Shown one piece after another: positions 16,828 through 25,819 of a DNA stretch of 64,000 bases (positions are counted from its first letter, which is position 1; every line of letters begins with the position of its first letter). The position numbers and the translations under genes were made by a program. The notes below the pieces were generated by a model. It had not been told where the DNA came from. It ran no database searches and saw nothing but the letters and a program-made list of their open reading frames with translations. This stretch comes from Anaerotignum sp. MSJ-24 (GTDB lineage: Bacteria > Bacillota > Clostridia > Lachnospirales > Anaerotignaceae), in assembly GCF_018918145.1 (NCBI RefSeq), contig NZ_JAHLPX010000001.1:124001-188000 (forward strand), written 5' to 3'.

Positions 16828-18171
16828 TTATTTCATCTTGTATATCTCTCTGAGTGCAACACCGTTTTCGGCGGCAAGCTTTTTAGCGGACTCATATTCG
16901 GGATATACGGTTTCGTTTCCGTTTCTTACTATTTTCTTTACCTCAAGTGTTCCATAGGCTGTTTCTATGGTATCCTTACTGCGGTCAAGACAGGTTCTTG
17001 ACTCGGTACGTCTGCGAATGCCTATGGTTGTTGTTTCTGTGAAAATAATATCCTCAATAGCGGCTCTCTTATCCTCTGTACAAAGAACGGTAAGCTTATA
17101 AGCCGGTCTGTTTTTCTTCATAAATATAGGTGCATAGAAAACATCTCTTGCTCCCGCAGCAAAAAGTCTTTCCATAGTATAACCGAGAATTTCGCCCGAT
17201 GCATCATCTATGTTTGTTTCGAGAACAGTTATTGTTTCCTCGCTTATCTCTTTCTCCTCGCCCATTGCGACACGAAGAACATTAGGTATCTTCATATCCT
17301 TTGAGCCGGCACCCATACCGATTTTTTCAATCTTCATTGCAGGCATTGTGCCATAGCTGTCCGCAAGCTCGGCGATAATAGCCGCACCTGTCGGTGTTAC
17401 AAGCTCTGTATCAATATCAATCTGTCTTGAAATAACATCAGAATCGGCAAAAATCTGTGCTGTTGCCGGAACGGGAACAGGGATCTGTCCATGCTGGCAC
17501 ATAATAAAGCCGTGTCCGTCATTTACAACCGATGCACAAATTCTGTCCGGCTTAAGCATATCAATGCAGATTGCCGTACCGATAATATCAACGATAGAAT
17601 CGATAGCACCGACCTCATGGAAATGAACCTTATCAAGCGGTTCATTATGTACTTTTGATTCTGCTTTTGCAACACGCATGAATATACGCTTTGCAAGCTC
17701 CTTTGCATTTTCGTTTATTTCACTGTTGTCGATTATTGCAAACACATCTGCAACATTTCTGTGAACATGAGGATGATGGTGGTCGTGATCGTGGTGATGG
17801 TCATGGTCGTGATCGTGGTCATGCTCATGTTCGTGATCGTGATGATGCTCATGGTCGTGATGATGCTCATGGTCGTGATGATGGTCATGGTCATGGTCGT
17901 GGTGATGCTCACAATGGTGGTCATCATCATGGATTTCCTTCATTATTGGATGTCCGTCTGCATCATAGCCTTCAATCGTTATTACAACGTCAACCTTATT
18001 TGCACCGATTCCGTTTTTAACGGCTCTGCCGAAAACCATGTCATAGCCTTCAACATTGAGCTTATTAAGCTCGGCAACAAATTTATCCTTATCTATTCCC
18101 AAATCGAGCAATGCACCGAGCGTCATATCTCCGCTGATACCGGCACTGCAATCGAAGTAAAGTGTTTTCAT
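16828..18171 (-). CDS. larC: Nickel-pincer cofactor nickel insertion protein LarC, uninterrupted, with His-rich insert
   Basis: LarC inserts nickel into the pyridinium dithiocarboxylate mononucleotide to finish the pincer cofactor. The 447-residue frame starts MKTLYFDCSAGISGDMTLGA and continues through FHEVGAIDSIVDIIG, LVTPTGAAI and TNIDDASGEILGY. Residues 81-137 are a run of His, Asp and Glu, probably a nickel store or sensor. In Lactobacillus plantarum LarC is made by frameshifting between larC1 and larC2; here both halves are one frame. It overlaps larB by four bases. No larA (lactate racemase) is in the window. Confidence 0.93.
   Translation of the reverse strand: MKTLYFDCSAGISGDMTLGALLDLGIDKDKFVAELNKLNVEGYDMVFGRAVKNGIGANKVDVVITIEGYDADGHPIMKEIHDDDHHCEHHHDHDHDHHHDHEHHHDHEHHHDHEHEHDHDHDHDHHHDHDHHHPHVHRNVADVFAIIDNSEINENAKELAKRIFMRVAKAESKVHNEPLDKVHFHEVGAIDSIVDIIGTAICIDMLKPDRICASVVNDGHGFIMCQHGQIPVPVPATAQIFADSDVISRQIDIDTELVTPTGAAIIAELADSYGTMPAMKIEKIGMGAGSKDMKIPNVLRVAMGEEKEISEETITVLETNIDDASGEILGYTMERLFAAGARDVFYAPIFMKKNRPAYKLTVLCTEDKRAAIEDIIFTETTTIGIRRRTESRTCLDRSKDTIETAYGTLEVKKIVRNGNETVYPEYESAKKLAAENGVALREIYKMK
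17761..17930. repeat. Degenerate tandem repeats coding the LarC His-rich segment
   Basis: Short CATGACCAC-like units (minus-strand sense) recur across about 170 bases, all in frame with larC. Slippage here could change the number of His-Asp units. Confidence 0.8.
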
Positions 18172-18920
18172 TTTGAAGCCCCCAGTTTATTTATGCTGTT
18201 TGCCGTATATCCGGCACCGAAACCATTATCAATATTAACAACAACTACACCGCTTGCGCAGCTGTTAAGCATACAAAGGAGAGAAGAAAGGCCGTTAAAG
18301 TTTGCTCCGTAGCCGACAGAGGTCGGAACGGCGATAACCGGCTTGTCCGTAAGTCCGCCTATAACGCTGGCAAGAGCACCTTCCATGCCTGCAACGGCAA
18401 TAATAACATCTGCCGCCTCTACTCTGTCTATTCTCGAAAGCAGTCTGTGAAGTCCGGCAACGCCGACATCATAAAGTCTGTCAACCGTATTTCCGAGAAA
18501 TTCGGCAGTAACCGCAGCCTCTTCCGCAACGGGAATATCTGATGTTCCGCCGGTTGCGACAAGTATTATTCCGCCTGTTTTCGGCAGAGGATTTCTTTCG
18601 ACAACGAGCGTTTTTGCATCTCTGTTATAAATAACGTCTGGTATTTCTTTAACAATATATTCGTATTTTTCTTCGTCAACTCTTGTTGCGAGAATATTTT
18701 CCGTTCCGTTTTCAAGCATATTTTTCATTATGCCGAGAGTCTGCTCTTTAGTCTTTCCAAGAGCATATATAACCTCCGGACAACCGTTTCTCATCTGTCT
18801 TTGATGGTCAACAACCGCATATCCGAGATCCTTTGTCGGTGCAAGCTTAAGCAGCTTTTCCGCCTCATCAACCGTAAGCTCCTGATTTCTGAGCTTAGCA
18901 AGTATTTCCTTTGTATTCAT
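18168..18920 (-). CDS. larB: Nickel-pincer cofactor biosynthesis protein LarB
   Basis: A 250-residue protein that carboxylates nicotinic acid adenine dinucleotide and releases AMP, giving the pyridinium dicarboxylate precursor of the cofactor. The C-terminal PurE-like domain shows GIILVATGGTSDIPVAEEAA, VYDVGVAG-type DVGVAGLHRLLSR, VAGMEGALASVIGGL and PVIAVPTSVGYGA. The N-terminal ~90 residues carry the usual LarB helical domain. It lies 14 bases after larE and overlaps larC, so all three enzymes are one unit. Confidence 0.93.
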   Translation of the reverse strand: MNTKEILAKLRNQELTVDEAEKLLKLAPTKDLGYAVVDHQRQMRNGCPEVIYALGKTKEQTLGIMKNMLENGTENILATRVDEEKYEYIVKEIPDVIYNRDAKTLVVERNPLPKTGGIILVATGGTSDIPVAEEAAVTAEFLGNTVDRLYDVGVAGLHRLLSRIDRVEAADVIIAVAGMEGALASVIGGLTDKPVIAVPTSVGYGANFNGLSSLLCMLNSCASGVVVVNIDNGFGAGYTANSINKLGASK

Positions 18921-18934
18921 AACTGCCTCCGAAA

Positions 18935-19711
18935 TTAGTCCATGCTTCCGCTTCTAAAGCCTTCCAAATCGAGAGTTATATAACGGAAGCCGATGTTTTT
19001 AATTTTATCAATAGTTTCTGTATCTGCGATAAATTCGCCGAAATACTGTTTGGGTATTTCTATTCTTGCAATATCTCCGTGAAGTCTTACTCTGCCGCTG
19101 GGTATGCCTTTTTGTGCGATGAGAAGCTCCGCTGCTTCCACCTTTTCAAAATTTTCGGCTGTAAGCTCAGTATCATAAGGGAAACGGGTTGCAAGACAGG
19201 AGTTGGAAGCCTTATTCCATGTTTCAAGACCAAGCTCCTTTGCGGCCTCTCTTATGTCTGCCTTTGTCATTCCCACTACATAAAGCGGTGATACAAGACC
19301 GAGCTCATCGGCTGCCTGTGCTCCCGGACGATAATGCTTTCCGTCGTCAGCGTTTTTACCGTCAACTATGGTTGTAAAGCCAAGCTCCGCTGCTTTGGAT
19401 TTTACTCCGCCCATAATATTTTTCTTGCAGAAATAGCAACGTCTTTTATCGTTAAACTTAAATTCCTTAACGGCAAAAGCGTCTGCCTTAATAATATAGT
19501 ATTTAATTCCTGCCTTCTTGGCAAGTCGTTCAGCGTCCTGTAAGTCTTTTCTTGAAAGCATGACGCCATCTCCTATGATAGCTATTGCATTGTCCTTCAA
19601 GACCTCATGAGCCACGTTCATAACTAAGTCGGAATCAACACCGCCCGAGTATGCAACGCAGACCTTACCGAGTTTGGAAATGTAGTCCCTAAGTTCATCA
19701 AGTTTTTTCAT
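18935..19711 (-). CDS. larE: ATP-dependent sulfur transferase LarE
   Basis: A 258-residue PP-loop enzyme that adenylates the dicarboxylate intermediate and adds sulfur. The PP-loop SGGVDS is at residues 22-27. Three cysteines are notable: Cys92 and Cys95 in RRCYFCKK and Cys172 in NSCLATR. Known LarE proteins are either single-Cys, giving up the sulfur of that residue, or three-Cys with a 4Fe-4S cluster; this one fits the three-Cys type by inspection. First gene of the lar operon, with a clear AGGAGG site upstream. Confidence 0.92.
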   Translation of the reverse strand: MKKLDELRDYISKLGKVCVAYSGGVDSDLVMNVAHEVLKDNAIAIIGDGVMLSRKDLQDAERLAKKAGIKYYIIKADAFAVKEFKFNDKRRCYFCKKNIMGGVKSKAAELGFTTIVDGKNADDGKHYRPGAQAADELGLVSPLYVVGMTKADIREAAKELGLETWNKASNSCLATRFPYDTELTAENFEKVEAAELLIAQKGIPSGRVRLHGDIARIEIPKQYFGEFIADTETIDKIKNIGFRYITLDLEGFRSGSMD

Positions 19712-19989
19712 TTTACAGTAACCTCCTAAACGCTAAATATGTATATAATATATACAAGAATTATTATACAACATATACGGTTAAAAATAAATACCCTATT
19801 AACTCTATATGTTAGTATTTTTATATATTTAAACATATTTAAAGCATTTTATACTGTAATACTAAGTAATTATAATTCAAATTATAATAAAAATCAAATT
19901 ATTACATATAAATATAAGAAATTCTTAACAATACGCCTGTTTATTTTTTGATTTTATTAGTGTAATATGGTTATCAGAGGTGTTTTGAA
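19712..19989. other. AT-rich divergent intergenic region
   Basis: About 278 bases between larE and the hydrolase gene. It is very AT-rich with many TATA-like words; a weak minus-strand promoter pairing TTGTAT with TTATAT can be read near 19740-19770. I see no convincing coding sequence, repeat or RNA. Confidence 0.5.
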
Positions 19990-20682
19990 ATGAAAACGGA
20001 AATAAACAATATTCCATCTGTCATATGGAACGGCAAAAGTGACAGAGTTATTATTGCGGTTCACGGAAAGCTGTCATCCAAAACGGATATGCCGATACAG
20101 CTCCTTGCCGAGGCCGCAGAAGAAAAAGGTATACAGGTGTTGAGTTTTGATTTTCCGAAGCATGGCGAAAGACAGAACAGCAAAGAAAGCTTTGATGTGT
20201 TTCAATGTACAAAGGAGTTAAATACCGTATATGAATATGTTGAAAATAAGTGGAGTGAAATTTATCTTTTTGCAAACAGCATAGGTGCTTATTTCAGCCT
20301 TATTGCTTTAAGGGATAAGCCCGTAAAAAAGGCTTTGTTTCTCTCTCCTCTGGTAAATATGCAGACAATGCTTAACATTATGATGAAAACAGACGGCATA
20401 ACCGAGGAACGGCTTTGCAGAGAAAAGAATATACAATCTTCTTTCGGTGAAATGCTGAACTGGGATTATTATGAATTTGTAAAGAAAAATCCCATAACCA
20501 AGTGGAATACTCCGACTTATATTTTGTGCGGCAAAAATGATTTTGTTGTTCCGTACTCCACTGTTTCCGATTTCTGCGATAAATTCGGTGCAGATGCAGA
20601 AGTGTCCGAAAGCTCCGAGCATTGGTTCCATACGGACGAAGATTTAAAGATATTAAAGGATTGGTTCAAACGGAATATATAA
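19990..20682 (+). CDS. Alpha/beta hydrolase
   Basis: A 230-residue serine hydrolase. VIIAVHGKLSSKTDMPIQ carries the oxyanion-hole HG, VLSFDFPKHGERQ follows, LFANSIGAYFSLIAL is the nucleophile elbow (Ser in NSIGA), GKNDFVVPYSTV supplies the acid and SEHWFHT the likely His. The form is that of short-chain acyl esterases or peptidase-S9-like hydrolases; substrate unknown. No signal peptide. A strong terminator follows immediately. Confidence 0.8.
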   Translation: MKTEINNIPSVIWNGKSDRVIIAVHGKLSSKTDMPIQLLAEAAEEKGIQVLSFDFPKHGERQNSKESFDVFQCTKELNTVYEYVENKWSEIYLFANSIGAYFSLIALRDKPVKKALFLSPLVNMQTMLNIMMKTDGITEERLCREKNIQSSFGEMLNWDYYEFVKKNPITKWNTPTYILCGKNDFVVPYSTVSDFCDKFGADAEVSESSEHWFHTDEDLKILKDWFKRNI

Positions 20683-20684
20683 AA

Positions 20685-20728
20685 CAAAGTCCTAAGTTGA
20701 AAAATAAATTTCAGCTCAGGACTTTTTG
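20685..20728 (+). terminator. Terminator of the hydrolase gene
   Basis: AAAGTCCTAAGTTGAAA pairs with TTTCAGCTCAGGACTTT, followed by a T run. Confidence 0.8.
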
Positions 20729-20759
20729 TTGTCAAGGCTTTATCCGAATAACTCGGTTA

Positions 20760-21128
20760 TCAGCCGATATAAGATTTTACCTTATCAATCCATGCGTTTA
20801 TCTTCTTTTCGTCCGTAACAAGCTTATCTCCGCCTGTCGAATCAAACTGTATTTCCATATCGCACACAGTCTCGGCACCCTTGCAAAGCTTTTTGATGTC
20901 CTTTATTGTATGTCCGGGCCAGCGTTCATATTCACGCTGAAGAAGTGCAAGGAAAATTTCCTCTTTAGTCTGAAAATAATTATATATTGATGTACGGGTA
21001 AACGAAGTTGCATTGCCTATTTCTTTTATTGTAATTTCCTTAAAGCTCATTGCTTTGTAAAGCTCTTCGCAGGCTGTTATTATTTCCTCTTTTCTCGAGG
21101 CAGTCAGCTCTTTTGATCCTTTTGGCAT
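20760..21128 (-). CDS. Chimeric TetR N-terminal domain joined to a flavodoxin C-terminus
   Basis: The 122-residue frame begins as a normal TetR-family DNA-binding domain (ITIKEIGNATSFTRTSIYNY, FQTKEEIFLALLQREYERW, to residue 70). Instead of the ~120-residue TetR ligand domain it goes straight into GHTIKDIKKLC...EKKINAWIDKV, which looks like the last ~50 residues of a flavodoxin. I infer an internal deletion that removed the 3' part of tetR and the 5' part of a neighbouring flavodoxin gene, keeping frame near 20916-20922. A strong AAGGAG site remains, so it may be expressed as a DNA-binding fragment. Confidence 0.6.
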   Translation of the reverse strand: MPKGSKELTASRKEEIITACEELYKAMSFKEITIKEIGNATSFTRTSIYNYFQTKEEIFLALLQREYERWPGHTIKDIKKLCKGAETVCDMEIQFDSTGGDKLVTDEKKINAWIDKVKSYIG

Positions 21129-21189
21129 ACTAAAATCTCCTTCTGCTGTTCTGACACCATGTCAATATAAATAATTTAACTTTTACCGA

Positions 21190-21236
21190 AATATTCTGTC
21201 GGTTATCCCGCTGTTGCCATTTGACCGACGAATATT
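21190..21236. repeat. Inverted repeat in the TetR-chimera promoter region
   Basis: AATATTCTGTCGGT (21190-21203) and ACCGACGAATATT (21224-21236) are inverted, differing by one inserted base. It may be an operator for the TetR domain or a weak hairpin. Confidence 0.45.
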
Positions 21237-21245
21237 GTTGTATAC

Positions 21246-21279
21246 AAAAACCGCATATCCGTCAGGATATGCGGTAAAA
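21246..21279 (-). terminator. Terminator of mnmA
   Basis: ACCGCATATCC (21250-21260) pairs with GGATATGCGGT (21265-21275), followed by five T on the minus strand. Confidence 0.85.
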
Positions 21280-21296
21280 TCTGCAAATCTGGATTT

Positions 21297-22397
21297 TTAC
21301 TTTTTCGGCGGCTGTGTTCCTATTATTGTTCCTCCGCCGGCAACAAAATCTCCGTCATAAAGCACAACGGCCTGTCCCGGAGTTATGGCTCTCTGCGGCT
21401 CATCAAATACACATTCTATTGTATCTTTATCATACATTCTTACTGTACATGGTGCTTTTTTATGGCTATAACGTATTTTTGCCATAAATCTCATTTCACC
21501 CTTAATTTCACCGATAGCCATATAATTCACGTTGTTTGCGTAAAGTGTTTTTTGGAAAAGAGCGTCGTTTTCGCAGAGAACGACCTCTCTTGTTTCCGGT
21601 CTTATTTCATATACATACATCGGTTTGCCGAAGGTAATGCCAAGACCTTTTCTCTGTCCGACCGTATAATGGATTATGCCCTTATGTTTGCCGAGAACAT
21701 TTCCGTCCATATCGACAAAATTGCCCGGACGTGATTTTATATTATAATTTTTTTCGATATATCCGCTGTAATCGTTATCGGGAACAAAGCAGATTTCCTG
21801 GCTATCATGCTTTCTGGAAACAAAGTCGTCTATATTTTCCGCAATTTTTCTTATTTCGTCCTTAGTATAATCTCCGACAGGCATAAGCGTTGACTTAAGC
21901 TGATCCTGTGTAAGGTTATAAAGTGCATAGGTCTGGTCCTTCTGTGCGGTTGCGGAAAGCTTTATTGCATATCTGCCTGTTACAGGGTGCTTATCTATTC
22001 TTGCATAATGTCCGGTAGCGATATAATCCGCTCCGATTTCCTTTGAACGTCTTAAAAGAGATTCCCATTTAACATATCGGTTGCAGGCGATACATGGATT
22101 TGGAGTATGACCTTTGCTGTATTCATCTACAAAATAATCAATTACGTATTTCTTGAAATCATCTCGGAAATTCATTACATAATACGGAATGTCTATTTTA
22201 AATGCTACTCTTCTTGCATCATCAACTGCCGAAAGTCCGCAGCATCCGCCGTTATCGGCTATTTCCGCAGGATCTTCCTTCTGCCATATCTGCATTGTAA
22301 CACCTATAACATCATAGCCCTGTTCCTTAAGAAGGTATGCGGCTACGGAGCTGTCAACACCGCCGGACATTCCGACAACAACCTTACCATTACTCAT
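21297..22397 (-). CDS. mnmA: tRNA-specific 2-thiouridylase MnmA
   Basis: A 366-residue ATP-dependent enzyme that places sulfur on C2 of uridine-34 in Lys, Glu and Gln tRNAs. VVGMSGGVDSSVAAYLL is the PP-loop, TPNPCIACNRYVKW carries the nucleophilic Cys, ATGHYARI binds tRNA, SQEICFVPD has the second catalytic Cys, and YTVGQRKGLGI is another conserved block. Full length. It stands 86 bases downstream of the TauE/SafE gene and has its own terminator. Confidence 0.95.
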   Translation of the reverse strand: MSNGKVVVGMSGGVDSSVAAYLLKEQGYDVIGVTMQIWQKEDPAEIADNGGCCGLSAVDDARRVAFKIDIPYYVMNFRDDFKKYVIDYFVDEYSKGHTPNPCIACNRYVKWESLLRRSKEIGADYIATGHYARIDKHPVTGRYAIKLSATAQKDQTYALYNLTQDQLKSTLMPVGDYTKDEIRKIAENIDDFVSRKHDSQEICFVPDNDYSGYIEKNYNIKSRPGNFVDMDGNVLGKHKGIIHYTVGQRKGLGITFGKPMYVYEIRPETREVVLCENDALFQKTLYANNVNYMAIGEIKGEMRFMAKIRYSHKKAPCTVRMYDKDTIECVFDEPQRAITPGQAVVLYDGDFVAGGGTIIGTQPPKK

Positions 22398-22483
22398 ATA
22401 AAAACCACCTTTATATCAAATAAAATTTACTGTCAATACCTTAATAATTTATTATATCAAACAACGAATGCAATTTAAACCGT

Positions 22484-23239
22484 TTAAATAAATTCGGTTA
22501 TTATTTTTATGAAGAAAATAGTTATTACAACAATAATAAGCGGCTTAACAAAGCCGGAGCCCTTTGAAGAAAAACACCTTGCACCTATATAATTTCCGGC
22601 TATTCCGAAAACTCCGGCAATCAGACCGAGTGGAAAATATACCTTGCCGTTCATTACAAAAACAACAAGTGCCGATATATTTGTCGTAAGATTGATGGCT
22701 TTTGTTACTCCGGCGGCTTTATTAAGCTCCAGATGAGCAAGTCCTGTCAGAAGCAGAAGAAGAAAAGTACCTGTTCCCGGTCCGTAAAAACCATCGTATA
22801 TGCCGACTCCAAAGGCTATACAGGCGGAAATAACCGCTGTTTTTACCTCTGAATATTGTTTTCTCTGAACATCCATATTTTTGCTTTTAAGAACATATAC
22901 GGCAATAACGGGAAGTATAAAGAGCATTATTATTTTAAATTTTTCATCACTGACCATCAATGCGATGTTTGCACCTATCGGCGAGCCTATCAACGCAAAA
23001 ACGATACATATAACCGAAAGCTTAAGCGGAATAAAGCCTTCCTTTGCAAACTTCAATGTTGATGCGGACGTACCCATAGCGGCAGAAAGCTTATTGGTTG
23101 CTATCGCCGTATGCACCGGAAGCCCGGTAAGCATAAAAATCGGAAGTGTTATAAGTCCGCCGCCGCCGGCAACAGAATCGACAAAGCCTGCAACAAAAAC
23201 CATAACGCAGACCAATATATACATTGGAATTGAAACCAT
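22484..23239 (-). CDS. Sulfite exporter TauE/SafE family membrane protein
   Basis: A 251-residue TSUP-family transporter with about eight hydrophobic helices. VAGFVDSVAGGGGLITLPI and IATNKLSAAMGTSASTLKF in the first half and GFYGPGTGTFLLLLLTG in the second are the repeated family motifs. Members export or import sulfite, sulfoacetate or other organosulfur anions; the substrate here is open. The ATG at 23239 follows AAAGGAGAG. Next to mnmA, which also handles sulfur, though that link may be coincidence. Confidence 0.85.
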   Translation of the reverse strand: MVSIPMYILVCVMVFVAGFVDSVAGGGGLITLPIFMLTGLPVHTAIATNKLSAAMGTSASTLKFAKEGFIPLKLSVICIVFALIGSPIGANIALMVSDEKFKIIMLFILPVIAVYVLKSKNMDVQRKQYSEVKTAVISACIAFGVGIYDGFYGPGTGTFLLLLLTGLAHLELNKAAGVTKAINLTTNISALVVFVMNGKVYFPLGLIAGVFGIAGNYIGARCFSSKGSGFVKPLIIVVITIFFIKIITEFI

Positions 23240-23261
23240 GATTGCTCTCCTTTTACACATA

Positions 23262-23298
23262 GAAAAACGGCAGTCACAAATAAATCAGGACTGCCGTC
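23262..23298 (-). terminator. Terminator of tRNA-Thr
   Basis: ACGGCAGTC (23267-23275) pairs with GACTGCCGT (23289-23297); five T follow on the minus strand, directly after the tRNA. Confidence 0.8.
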
Positions 23299-23299
23299 A

Positions 23300-23372
23300 A
23301 GCTGATAACGGGATTTGAACCCGTGACCTCGTCATTACCAATGACGTGCTCTACCTACTGAGCCATATCAGC
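23300..23372 (-). tRNA. tRNA-Thr (GGT anticodon)
   Basis: The minus strand folds into a full cloverleaf: acceptor GCTGATA/TATCAGC, D arm GCTC/GAGC, anticodon stem CGTCA/TGACG with loop TTGGTAA, and T arm ACGGG/CCCGT with TTCAAAT. The anticodon GGT (23337-23339) reads ACC/ACU. No CCA is encoded. Confidence 0.97.
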
Positions 23373-23486
23373 ACGTAAATAGTATTATACTAAAATATTA
23401 TTAACTTGTCAAATATTTTAATCTAAATCAAGGGTATTGAAAGAAGAATGAAAAAAATCAATACAGGTTACAGCTATATGACCGAA

Positions 23487-23502
23487 GCCGAAAATTTTCG
23501 GC
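23487..23502. repeat. 16-bp perfect palindrome
   Basis: GCCGAAAATTTTCGGC lies in the 200-bp gap between tRNA-Thr and sfsA. The word TACTGTAAT occurs twice just after it (near 23512 and 23551). I cannot assign a role. Confidence 0.5.
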
Positions 23503-23537
23503 CTGGTTCGTTACTGTAATTTAATATCTAAGAAAAT

Positions 23538-23578
23538 AAAAAAGATAGATACTGTAATGAAGTGAATCTATCTTTTTT
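23538..23578 (-). terminator. Terminator of the sfsA operon
   Basis: AAAAAAGATAGAT pairs with ATCTATCTTTTTT just after the sfsA stop codon. Confidence 0.75.
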
Positions 23579-23595
23579 ATTTGTATTTGAACTGA

Positions 23596-24282
23596 TTATA
23601 ATTTAATTTCTATCGGCTTATCAAGCGTTATGGAATCTTCCGTAACAACACAGTCATATGCAAGCACATTTACTCCGGCGTTATATGCGGTCTTTAACGC
23701 ATCGGCAAAAGCCTTATCTCTTTCGGCATTGGGTGCAAAAGCGGTTATGCCCTTCATCTGTATTACAAAAAGCACCGAACATTCATAGCCTTCCGATTTT
23801 GCCGAAACAAGCTCATGTATATGCTTTGTGCCTCTTTCGGTCGGTGCATCCGGAAACATAGCCGTTGAGTTTACGTCCAGAGTTACACCCTTTACCTCGA
23901 CAAAGCCTTTTCTGCCGTCCTTTTCATAGTATATGTCAAAACGTGATGAGCCATATTTAACTTCTCGCTTTATATACTGCGGAATACCGATTTCGGATAT
24001 ATGTCCGTCTTCCAGAGCCTCTGCGGCAACGGCGTTTGGTATTTGCGAATCAATGTTTACAAGCTGTCCGCCATTTTCTATTGCCGTAAGCGAATACTTT
24101 GTTTTTCGTGAAGGATTATTTCCTTCCTCCAATATGCACCGGCTGCCGCTTATCATAAGCTCGCCGAGCCTGCCGGTGTTTCTTACGTGGACACGCTCGG
24201 TTTTTCCGTCAACAAGCACCTCTGCGATAAAACGGTTCGGTCTGGAAATAAATATTCCTTCTTTTATATTTTCGTATTTCAT
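23596..24282 (-). CDS. sfsA: SfsA family protein (DNA-binding / sugar fermentation stimulation)
   Basis: A 228-residue SfsA homologue of full family length. FISRPNRFIAEVLVDGKTER is the OB-fold-like opening, and the C-terminal nuclease-like domain shows SRFDIYYEKDGRKGFVEVKGVTL, FPDAPTERGTKHIHEL and CSVLFVIQM. The E-x-K core in VEVKG suggests a PD-(D/E)XK-type fold. Physiological role poorly defined. It ends an operon with alaA and the DUF1653 gene, each separated by one to fourteen bases. Confidence 0.9.
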   Translation of the reverse strand: MKYENIKEGIFISRPNRFIAEVLVDGKTERVHVRNTGRLGELMISGSRCILEEGNNPSRKTKYSLTAIENGGQLVNIDSQIPNAVAAEALEDGHISEIGIPQYIKREVKYGSSRFDIYYEKDGRKGFVEVKGVTLDVNSTAMFPDAPTERGTKHIHELVSAKSEGYECSVLFVIQMKGITAFAPNAERDKAFADALKTAYNAGVNVLAYDCVVTEDSITLDKPIEIKL

Positions 24283-24283
24283 A

Positions 24284-24526
24284 TCAATGTCTGCCCGTAA
24301 CGTCTTTAATTTCTACCGGTTCAAAACGGTATTTCTGCTTTACGTCGGGATATTTTTCGCGGTCAACCTCGGAAACAAACATATCATAAGGACGGATATA
24401 AAGCTTTGTATCGCCGTAAAGTGCTCTGTAAACAACATATCGCTCTCCGGTTTCGCTGTGTATTGCCGTATCCTCGACAAAGTAATAATTTCCTTTGAAA
24501 TGACGGTATATTTTCTTGGTTTCCAT
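24284..24526 (-). CDS. DUF1653 domain protein
   Basis: An 80-residue protein with the DUF1653 layout: [33 protein letters not shown] and [17 protein letters not shown]. Often found as a small stand-alone protein near metabolic genes; function unknown. It starts 14 bases after alaA with a GGGAGTG site and ends one base before sfsA, so it belongs to the T-box controlled operon. Confidence 0.85.
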   Translation of the reverse strand: METKKIYRHFKGNYYFVEDTAIHSETGERYVVYRALYGDTKLYIRPYDMFVSEVDREKYPDVKQKYRFEPVEIKDVTGRH

Positions 24527-24540
24527 ACGGACACTCCCTT

Positions 24541-25755
24541 TTACTGATGATATGTTGAAAGAAAATCAGCAAGCTCTTTACAAGCATATTCAAGCTGTTC
24601 CTTTTCGGGAAGATAAACAATTCTGAAATGGTCGGGCTGATCCCAATGGAAGCCACGGCCGTGTGTAACAAGGATTTTCTTCTTACGAAGGAAATCAAGA
24701 GCGAACTGCTCATCATCATGTATATTGAATTTCTCTATATCAAGCTTAGGGAAAATATAGAATGCAGCTTTCGGCTTAACAACGCTTACGCCGGGAATGT
24801 CGTTGAGCATATTGTAAATAACCTCTCTCTGCTCATAGATACGTCCGCCGGGCATAAGAAGCTCGTCAGCTGACTGGATTCCGCCCATTGCCGTCTGGAT
24901 AATAGACTGGCCGGGAACATTTGAGCAAAGACGCATTGATGAAAGCATATTAAGGCCTTCGATATAGCCCCTTACTTTGCTCTTATCGCCCGAAAGGCAC
25001 ATCCAGCCACATCTCCATCCGGCAACACGATGCGATTTTGAAAGACCGTTTAAGTTTACACAGAAAAGATCCGGGCATAATGAGCTTATAGCTGTATGCT
25101 TAAGTCCATCCATAACAAGTCTGTCATATATTTCATCCGCAAATATTATAAGTTCGTTTTCTCTTGCAACATCAACGATGTCCTGAAGAACCTCTCTGGG
25201 ATATAAAGCACCTGTCGGGTTGTTGGGATTGATTACAACAATACCCTTTGTTCTTGATGTTACCTTGCTCTTAATATCCTCAATATCCGGATACCACTCT
25301 GCCTGTTCATCGCAATGATAATGAACTGCCGTACCTCCGGCAAGAGTTATTGATGCTGTCCAGAGCGGATAATCCGGCGAAGGAACAAGTATTTCATCGC
25401 CTGTGTTAAGAAGTCCCTGCATAGCCATTGCAATAAGCTCGCTTACGCCGTTTCCTGTATAGATGTCGTCAATGTCAACATTAGGAATATTCTTAAGCTG
25501 ACAGTACTGCATGATAGCCTTTCTTGCTGAGAAAAGTCCCTTTGATGATGAATATCCCTCTGTATCACGAAGGTTATAAATCATATCTCTTATCATTTCA
25601 TCCGGTGCTTCAAAACGGAAAGGTGCCGGATTGCCGATGTTGAGCTTGAGTATTCTTGTACCCATTGCTTCCATTGCATTTGCCTCGTCCATAACGGGGC
25701 CTCTTATATCATAGCTGACGTTGTTAAGCTTTGTTGATTTTTCAAATGTTCTCAT
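24541..25755 (-). CDS. alaA: Alanine transaminase AlaA
   Basis: A 404-residue PLP aminotransferase, class I/II. The opening [17 protein letters not shown] and [18 protein letters not shown] match AlaA of Escherichia coli closely. [43 protein letters not shown] and [17 protein letters not shown] (Schiff-base Lys in SKS) complete the active site. It makes alanine from pyruvate and glutamate, or the reverse. The T-box upstream reads an Ala codon, which fits a biosynthetic role. First of the alaA-DUF1653-sfsA operon. Confidence 0.92.
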   Translation of the reverse strand: MRTFEKSTKLNNVSYDIRGPVMDEANAMEAMGTRILKLNIGNPAPFRFEAPDEMIRDMIYNLRDTEGYSSSKGLFSARKAIMQYCQLKNIPNVDIDDIYTGNGVSELIAMAMQGLLNTGDEILVPSPDYPLWTASITLAGGTAVHYHCDEQAEWYPDIEDIKSKVTSRTKGIVVINPNNPTGALYPREVLQDIVDVARENELIIFADEIYDRLVMDGLKHTAISSLCPDLFCVNLNGLSKSHRVAGWRCGWMCLSGDKSKVRGYIEGLNMLSSMRLCSNVPGQSIIQTAMGGIQSADELLMPGGRIYEQREVIYNMLNDIPGVSVVKPKAAFYIFPKLDIEKFNIHDDEQFALDFLRKKKILVTHGRGFHWDQPDHFRIVYLPEKEQLEYACKELADFLSTYHQ

Positions 25756-25819
25756 TTCTTCCTCACTCCTGATATTAATAATATTTTTGTGCCGAAATCA
25801 GAGTTAATAATAACCGCAT

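Noticed and set aside
17761-17930. Repeat cluster that might be a CRISPR array
   Set aside because: Units are short, unspaced and in frame with larC; there are no spacers and no cas genes.
17691-18020. Plus-strand open frame opposite the LarC His-rich segment
   Set aside because: It is the antisense of the GTG/ATG-rich repeats coding His-Asp; composition is an artefact and no ribosome site is present.
19739-19951. Plus-strand open frame in the AT-rich gap before the hydrolase
   Set aside because: Almost only Ile, Tyr, Asn and Lys codons, no ribosome site, no recognisable domain.
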